Source: Thinopyrum elongatum (taxonomy: Eukaryota; Streptophyta; Magnoliopsida; Poales; Poaceae). Taken from it: a stretch of DNA of 64,000 nt. A program made the position numbers and the translations under genes. Location of the stretch: NCBI GenBank assembly GCA_011799875.1, contig CM022298.1:283599395-283663394 (forward strand), read 5' to 3'. Below the pieces are notes generated by a model. That model worked only from the letters and a program-made list of their open reading frames with translations. It searched no databases and had not been told where the DNA came from. Below, one piece after another: positions 58,795 to 64,000 of the stretch (its first letter is position 1; each line of letters begins with the position of its first letter).

Positions 58795-59780
58795 GAAAGC
58801 GCGCTCGTTGCCTTCCTGCGGGCGAATGTCGACATGTTTGCATGGCAACCGTCTGATATCCCCGGTGTTCCCAAGGAGGTAATTGAGCACCACCTTGCTT
58901 TCTGTCCTCACGCGCGGCCCGTCAAGCAGAGGGTCAGGAAGCAAGCCTTGGAGCAGCAATAATTCATTGCCAAGGAAATCAGAAAGCTGGAGGCGGCAGG
59001 ATTGGTTAAAGGAGTGCTTCACCCAACCTGGTTGGCCAATCCAGTTGTAGTGCGCAAGGTGAATGGGAAATGGAGGCTGTGTATCGATTATACATATATC
59101 AATAAAGCCTGTCCAAAAGATCCCTTTCCCTTGCCGCGCATCGACCAGATTGTGGATTCCACCACTGGTTGTGATCTCCTGTCCTTCCTTGATGCCTACT
59201 CAGGGTATCATCAGATCTTCATGGCGAAAGAAGATGAAGAAAAGTCCGCATTTATCACCCCATGTGGTACGTATTGTTTTATAAGAATGCCTTTCGTGTT
59301 GAAAAGTGCTGGTTCTACATTTGCGAGAGCGGTCCAAATTGGTTTTGAGCCTCAGCTCCATAGAAATATAGAGGCATATATGGATGATATAGTGGTCAAA
59401 ACCAAGGACAAAGCGACGCTCATACAAGATTTAGAAGAAACATTTGCAAATCTGCGCAAGATCAACTTAAAGCTCAATCCTGAGAAGTGCATGCTTAGTG
59501 TTCCTTCCGGCAAGCTCCTCGTATTCTTTGTATCTTGTCGGGGAATCGAAGTGAACCCCAACAAGATCAAAGCTATTGAGCAGATTGAAGCACCAAGACG
59601 CGTCAAGGACGTCCGTCGTCTTGCCGGCTGTGTTGCTGCTCTAAGCAGGTTTATTTCCAAATCTGCTGAGCGCGCCCTGCCCTTTTTCAAAATTTTGAAA
59701 AAGGCAGGTCCGATGAAATGGACTTCGGAGGCGGAGGCTGCGCTGAAAGATTTGAAGAAATACCTTTCTTCTGCGCCTAA
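58795..59780 (+). pseudogene. pol: Reverse transcriptase of the rightmost Tat element
   Basis: The fingers region begins with FLRANVDMFAWQPSDIPG and EHHLAFCPHARPVKQRVRKQ. TAA at 58960-58962 breaks it before FIAKEIRKLEAAGLVKG. The palm motifs are WRLCIDYTYINKACPKDPFP, then FLDAYSGYHQI (first catalytic aspartate), MPFVLKSAGSTFARAVQ, and YMDD at 59377-59388 inside AYMDDIVVKT. The connection with KLNPEKCMLSVPSGKLL and RRLAGCVAALSRFISKSAER follows. All three catalytic aspartates are present. The usual glycine of the MPFGLK motif is valine (GTG at 59296-59298). RT copies the element RNA to cDNA inside the particle. Confidence 0.9.
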
Positions 59781-60192
59781 ACCACGAGAGCCGTTGCTGC
59801 TATATTTGGCAGCAACAAATCAAGTGGTTAGTGCTGCGTTAGTGGCGCAGAGAGAAGCTGATGAGGAAGCAACACCAGCTACAGGACTGTCGGGTGACGC
59901 GGCAGGATCTTCCCCGGCAAGGGTTGATCTTGGCAAGACAAGATCTGTGCAGTCAGAAGAATCATTGCAGAAGAAAAAGGTGGTGCAGCGCCCAGTTTAT
60001 TTTGTTAGCTCTCTTTTACAGGGAGCTAGGTCAAGATATTCTGGCGTGCAGAAGTTGCTTTTCGGCCTCCTTATGGCCTCGAGGAAGCTGCGCCATTATT
60101 TTCAAGCACATGAAATCACCGTCGTCACTCGCTTTCCGTTGCAACAGATTTTGCGAAATCCATAAGCAACCGGCAGGATTGTGTAGTGGGCG
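59781..60192 (+). pseudogene. pol: Degenerate gypsy-type RNase H of the rightmost Tat element
   Basis: Directly after the RT come PLLLYLAATNQVVSAALVAQ and, past a variable lysine-containing insert, RPVYFVSSLLQGARSRYSG and KLRHYFQAHEITVVTRFP. The layout is that of the Ty3/gypsy RNase H, but the position of the first catalytic aspartate reads LYLAAT, so the enzyme is inactive by sequence. Loss of activity in this copy of the domain is known for Tat elements, where it became part of the tether. Stops at 60163-60165 (TAA) and 60184-60186 (TAG) interrupt the frame. Confidence 0.75.
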
Positions 60193-60780
60193 TTGGAGTT
60201 GTCGAGCTTTGGTCTCAAGTTTGAAAGCACTTCGACAATTCAGAGCAGGGCCTTGGTAGAGTTTGTTGCGGAATGGACCCCAACACCAGACGAGGAGGTT
60301 CAAGAAATAATTCTCCCCGGCAAGGAAATTGACCAGCAATGGGTTATGTACTTTGATGGGGCTTTTTCGCTGCAAGGCGCCGGTGCTGGCGTGTTGCTTG
60401 TCGCACCCACCGGAGAGCACCTCAAGTACATAGTCCAAATGCATTTTCCCCGGGAGAGTTCGACGAACAACACTGCGGAGTACGAGGGCTTGCTTGCCGG
60501 TCTCAGGATCGCGGCAGACCTTGGTATCGAGAAGCTCGTCATCAGAGGCGATTCACAGCTTGTCGTCAGGCAAGTTAACAAGAATTATCAGAGTCCATTG
60601 ATGCAAGCCTACATGGATGAAGTGAGAAAAATGGAAGAGCACTTTGACGGTCTGCAAATGAAGCACATCCCTCGTGCCGAGAACAGTATTGCTAATGACC
60701 TATCAAAGCGCGCTGCCCTAAAGTTGCCTGTGGAACCAGGAATTTTTGTGCTCCATTTGACTCAACCATCCGTGGTGCCA
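60193..60780 (+). pseudogene. pol: Second, archaeal-like RNase H (aRH)
   Basis: A second RNase H fold follows the first. Visible catalytic residues are D in MYFDGAFSLQGAGAGVLL (codon at 60355), E in NNTAEYEGLLAGLRIAADLG (about 60478), D in GDSQLVVRQVNK (about 60550) and D in NSIANDLSK (about 60697). All four are kept and no stop lies in this stretch, so this is the best preserved enzyme domain in the window. Possession of two RNase H domains is described for the plant Tat lineage. The domain would remove template RNA during cDNA synthesis. It has no independent start and would be made only as part of the polyprotein. Confidence 0.85.
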
Positions 60781-62231
60781 TCAATGAGACAAGAAAAGAA
60801 AAGAAAGTTTAACACTAGACAGTACTTTCCGGCAGAGCTCCCCGGAGCCGCCGGCAAGGAACTTGCCAGGATCAACGACAAACCTGCCAGGGAACGACAG
60901 GCTCCGGCGGAACCTCACGCTTTCGCTGTTGAGACAAATGTTCCCCCGGCGGAGGAGATGCCTTTAGTCCTAGCTGTCGAGCCCCAGGCTCCAGCATGGG
61001 CACAACACATTGTCCATTTCCATCAAACAGGAGAACTCCCGGAGGAACAGGAAGAAGCGGAAAGAGTAGCCTGTCGGTCTGTTATGTACAAGTTCGTCGA
61101 TGACGTCCTATACAGAAAGAGACCAAACGGTGTGAAATTGAAGTGCATTCCTCGGGAGGATGGACTAGAGCTGTTGGCAGAAATACATGGAGGCATATGT
61201 GGCTCTCACATAGGATCAAGAGCACTTGTCGGGAAAGCATTCCGGCAAGGTTTCTTTTGGCCCAGCGCTCTCCAGGATGCAACTGCACTAATAACTAAGT
61301 GTGAAGCGTGCCAGTTTCATTTGAAGAAATCGCATCAACCAACTCAAGCTCTTCAGACAATCCCTCTCTCCTGGCCATTTTTGGTCGGGGGCTCGACATA
61401 CTGGGCCCTTTCCCCCGTGCTACCGGGGGCTTTGAGTACTTGTACGTTGCTATCGCCAAGTTCACAAAGTGGCCGGAGGTGGAAGCAGTGAGGAAGGTGA
61501 CAGCACAATCAGCCGTCAAGTTCTTTAAAGGGATAGTTTGTCGTTTCGGTGTGCCCAACAGGATCATCACCGACAATGGCACGCAATTCACAAGTCGCAC
61601 CTTCATGCAGTACGTCCAAGACCTTGGCAGCAAAATTTGTTTTGCCTCTGTTGCTCACCCTAGAAGCAACGGCCAAGCGGAGAGGGCCAATGCTGAAGTG
61701 CTGCGCGGTCTCAGGACCAGAACCTTTGACAGGCTGAAAAAGTGCGGAAGACGCTAGATTGATGAGTTGCCGGTGGTTCTTTGGTCAATCAGAACGACAC
61801 CAAATTGAGCTACCGGCCAGACACCCTTCGCTCTGGTCTACGGAGCGAAAGCAGTTCTCCCCACGGAACTCACGTACGGATCACCTCGAGTGCTCGCTTA
61901 TGATGAGCTTGAGCAAGAGCAGCTGCGGCAAGATGACGCTGTGCTCCTTGAGGAGAATCGTCTTCAGGCTGCTGTGCGAGCTGCACGCTACCAGCAAGCT
62001 TTGCGCCGCTACCATAGCCGTAAAGTTCATGCCCAAAGCCTTGAGGAAGGCGACCTTGTTCTTCGACGGATTCAGTCCACCAAGAATTCAAACAAGTTGA
62101 CACCAAAGTGGGAAGGCCCTTATCGGGTAGTACGAGTCACCAGGCCCGGCGCTGTCTGCCTGGAGACCGAAGATGGTGTTCCAGTGAACAATTGCTGGAA
62201 TATCGAACATCTTCGCAAGTTCTACCCATAA
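60781..62231 (+). pseudogene. pol: Integrase of the rightmost Tat element
   Basis: A linker rich in proline and glutamate (60800-61020) leads to the zinc-binding domain: H residues in EIHGGICGSHIGS and the CEACQFH cysteines (61188-61320). A frameshift near 61380 separates it from the catalytic core, whose first aspartate is in GLDILGPFP (about 61395). The second is in RIITDNGTQF (about 61570) and the glutamate is in NGQAERANAEV (about 61685). TAG at 61755-61757 and TGA near 61807 break the core end. The C-terminal domain (YHSRKVHAQSLEEGDLVL, KLTPKWEGPYRVV, NIEHLRKFYP) is intact and ends with TAA at 62229-62231. No chromodomain is seen, as expected for Tat. Confidence 0.9.
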
Positions 62232-63033
62232 GGCGCGGTTGCTGGGGGCCCCCGGCAACCCCCCTTTTGTACAAGTCTTGCCGGCAAGGCATATAATCCT
62301 TTGTACAAAGCCAGGCGCAGACCCTGAGCACAGATGAATAAATTGAAGTGTTGTGCATTTCCTTATTGATTTCCATGTTCATATATATATGCATGTGTGT
62401 CTAAGATGTTGTATGACACTTACTCTCGCTAAGTTCTAACGAACCACAAAGGTTTCATATCTTTATTTTCTCTTCTTTCTTTATCTCAAAAGACAGAAGG
62501 ATTCCTCGCGTGCACATTTGCCGGGGGAGGGGGGGGGGAGGGAGATATGAGTACCAGTTGGCGACGTTCAGAATTGACGCTTGCCGGAGGAAGGACAGCG
62601 ACAGAAAGCTAAGTTCTAAAACTTAGAACAAGTTTCCTTTATTGCAAAGTTATTTCCTTGGACGATTTCGACTTTTGTATGGAAAATCTGCACGTGAAGG
62701 AACCCTTGCTGTAATCGGTTGCGCCCTTATTTTGTTTCGAGTCCACTCAACAATTTAAGTGGCTGCACTAAGAACGCCAAGGAGTCTTGCCGGCCGTTGC
62801 GCCTCCAGCAGGCTGCTGAAGTCCCGCACCCAGCGCTCGCGGCAGGTTGCGCGCCGGCAAGTTTTTCAGTAAGCGTAGGGTGAACTCCATACATAAAGGA
62901 ATCAGACAACGGAGATAGCATGCATGTACCCAAACATAAGCAAGTTATATTACATTAATAAGTTGCCGCAGTTCTAACTTAAGACTTAATTGTCTTTGGC
63001 ATGGAATGACGACGGCAAGAAGAGGTGGAGCAG
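62232..63033. other. Spacer between integrase and antisense ORF
   Basis: No coding signal. It contains several ccggcaag/cttgccgg words, an AT run (tatatatatgcatgtgtgt near 62383) and a long G-tract (gggggaggggggggggaggg, about 62523-62542) that could form a quadruplex. Confidence 0.6.
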
Positions 63034-64000
63034 TTAATCTCTGCGCTGGCCTTCGACCCTTTTGATTGAATCCACCTTCTCAAGGATAAGCGCGACAAGC
63101 TCTTCAAGTGCCTCGAGATTTGCGTCCTTTGGCAGGTGGCCAAGCACGTTGGAGAGGTCGATGCCAGGATTATTATGCACCACCTTGATATGTACCTTGC
63201 GGAGGACGGCCCGGCAAAGCCGGCGGGACTCGTTGGCCAATTGGGTCGCCCGGTTAGACTGAAGCAACTTCAGAGCATCAATGATGCTTTCGAAGAACAT
63301 CGTCCACCTGGCACTCGAAGATATCCTTTCCTCGATAGAATACCTGAAGTTTGATAGGCCCATGGTTGACGGTTCTGCCGTGAGCTTCTCCGCAACTTTG
63401 ATGAGACGTCCAGTCCAGATTTTCACCCCCTTTTCGTAATCAACTTGGGCGGCGGCAGCGCTCTTGACCAGGTTCCTCTCTTCCTAGAGATCTTTGAGCA
63501 GGGCCTTCTCGCGGGCCCTGCCGGCCTCGAGAGACTTCTCCAACGTGGTCAGCTTCAATTCCAGAACGGCAATAGCATCATTTGCTGAGGAGAGCTGCTT
63601 GGTCTTGTTAGACATGGCAACTTGCATCTCCGCCAGGGTGTGGAGGGTTTTTTCCCTATCACCTTTGAGCGTCGAGAGCTCCTTGCCGTGTTCTTCGAGA
63701 TCCACTTCCAGTTTCTTGACTTTGTCGCTCAGCTCATTCTCAGCGGCCTCTGCAGCCTCGGCAGCATCCACGGCCTCCTTGAGCTTGCCGGCGTGATCTA
63801 CAGTAAGAGCTTCGAGCGCCTCTTTGTGTTTCTGCTCCAGCTCCTGGGTCCGCCGCGTGATAAGCTTCTTGATATCTTCATCTTTGCTTCGAAGCTTGGC
63901 GGCGAGTGCCTTCTCATGTGCGGCAAGGTCTTCCTCGTGAGCATCAAGCGCAATGCGACGCCTCGTCAGGAGAACATCTTCAGCAGCAATTCTTTGTGTA
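63034..64000 (-). pseudogene. Antisense ORF of the rightmost Tat element (C-terminal part)
   Basis: Open on the minus strand from the window edge. It is a long coiled coil (KALAAKLRSKDEDIKKL, RRTQELEQKHKEALEAL, KKLEVDLEEHGKELSTLKG, LELKLTTLEKSLEAGRA) followed, after a single in-frame TAG at 63486-63484, by a globular-looking part (WTGRLIKVAEKLTAE, FFESIIDALKLLQSNRA, NLEALEELVALILEKVDSI), ending GQRRD at 63034. Its place and direction match the aORFs at 47526-50314 and 51502-53459, though the sequences are diverged. The N-terminal domain is beyond the window. The function is unknown; a structural or regulatory protein is a guess only. Confidence 0.7.

Larger units (their letters stand above)
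54975..64000 (+). mobile_element. Tat-lineage gypsy element, nearly full-length interior, 3' end beyond window
   Basis: Order: 5' LTR (54975-55814), primer site, gag, protease, RT, degenerate gypsy RNase H, second RNase H, integrase, spacer, antisense ORF. The double RNase H and the antisense ORF are known marks of the plant Tat lineage. It is inserted in the integrase gene of the minus-strand element, directly after CTGCA (54970-54974), which should recur after its 3' LTR outside the window. gag-pol is broken by many nonsense codons and at least two frameshifts. Confidence 0.9.

Noticed and set aside
1..64000. A host protein-coding gene, defence system or gene cluster
   Set aside because: Both strands were searched for frames with recognisable domains; all that were found belong to retrotransposons.

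Overview
The window reads as repeat-dense intergenic DNA of a large grass genome, most likely wheat, barley or a relative (Triticeae). This is an inference from nested Ty3/gypsy LTR retrotransposons about 9-47 kb across and from LTR sequence types I recognise as common in that tribe. I see no single-copy host gene, no rRNA or tRNA gene and no CRISPR array. Almost every base can be assigned to a retrotransposon or a retrotransposon fragment.

Layout. (1) 1-4766: two old fragments, the internal region of a coding-poor element and an LTR-like piece, cut off at a deletion junction. (2) 4767-51500: a three-LTR array of a Tat-lineage gypsy element, LTR A (5'-truncated) - shortened interior - LTR B - interior - LTR C. 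The B-C interior has gag, protease, a much reduced reverse-transcriptase-like tail and an antisense ORF (aORF), but no complete RT, RNase H or integrase. (3) 8736-43770: a second element (the 'outer' element, LTRs about 4.16 kb, TSD CTTCA) inserted in the gag gene of (2). Its 2.8-kb interior has practically no coding sequence. (4) 12665-24244 (TSD GTCCA) and 29836-42205 (TSD TCTGC): two copies of a third family (LTRs about 4.0-4.2 kb, initiator-Met-type primer site), one in each LTR of the outer element. Their interiors carry a fossil chromovirus-like pol. (5) 51501-54974: part of an older Tat element on the minus strand, seen as its aORF (plus strand) and the end of its integrase (minus strand). 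(6) 54975-64000: a further Tat element on the plus strand, inserted in the integrase gene of (5). It has an LTR, gag, protease, RT, two RNase H domains, integrase and the start of an aORF, and it runs off the window.

How the parts relate. Target-site duplications and interruption order give a relative history: the minus-strand element is oldest, then the two Tat insertions into it, then the outer element, then the two youngest nested copies. LTR-LTR similarity judged by eye agrees (about 1% difference in the nested copies, roughly 2-3% in the outer element, more in the Tat LTRs). All coding regions are broken, mostly by nonsense changes that look like C-to-T decay. The outer and nested families look non-autonomous, so their movement probably depended on proteins supplied by other elements.
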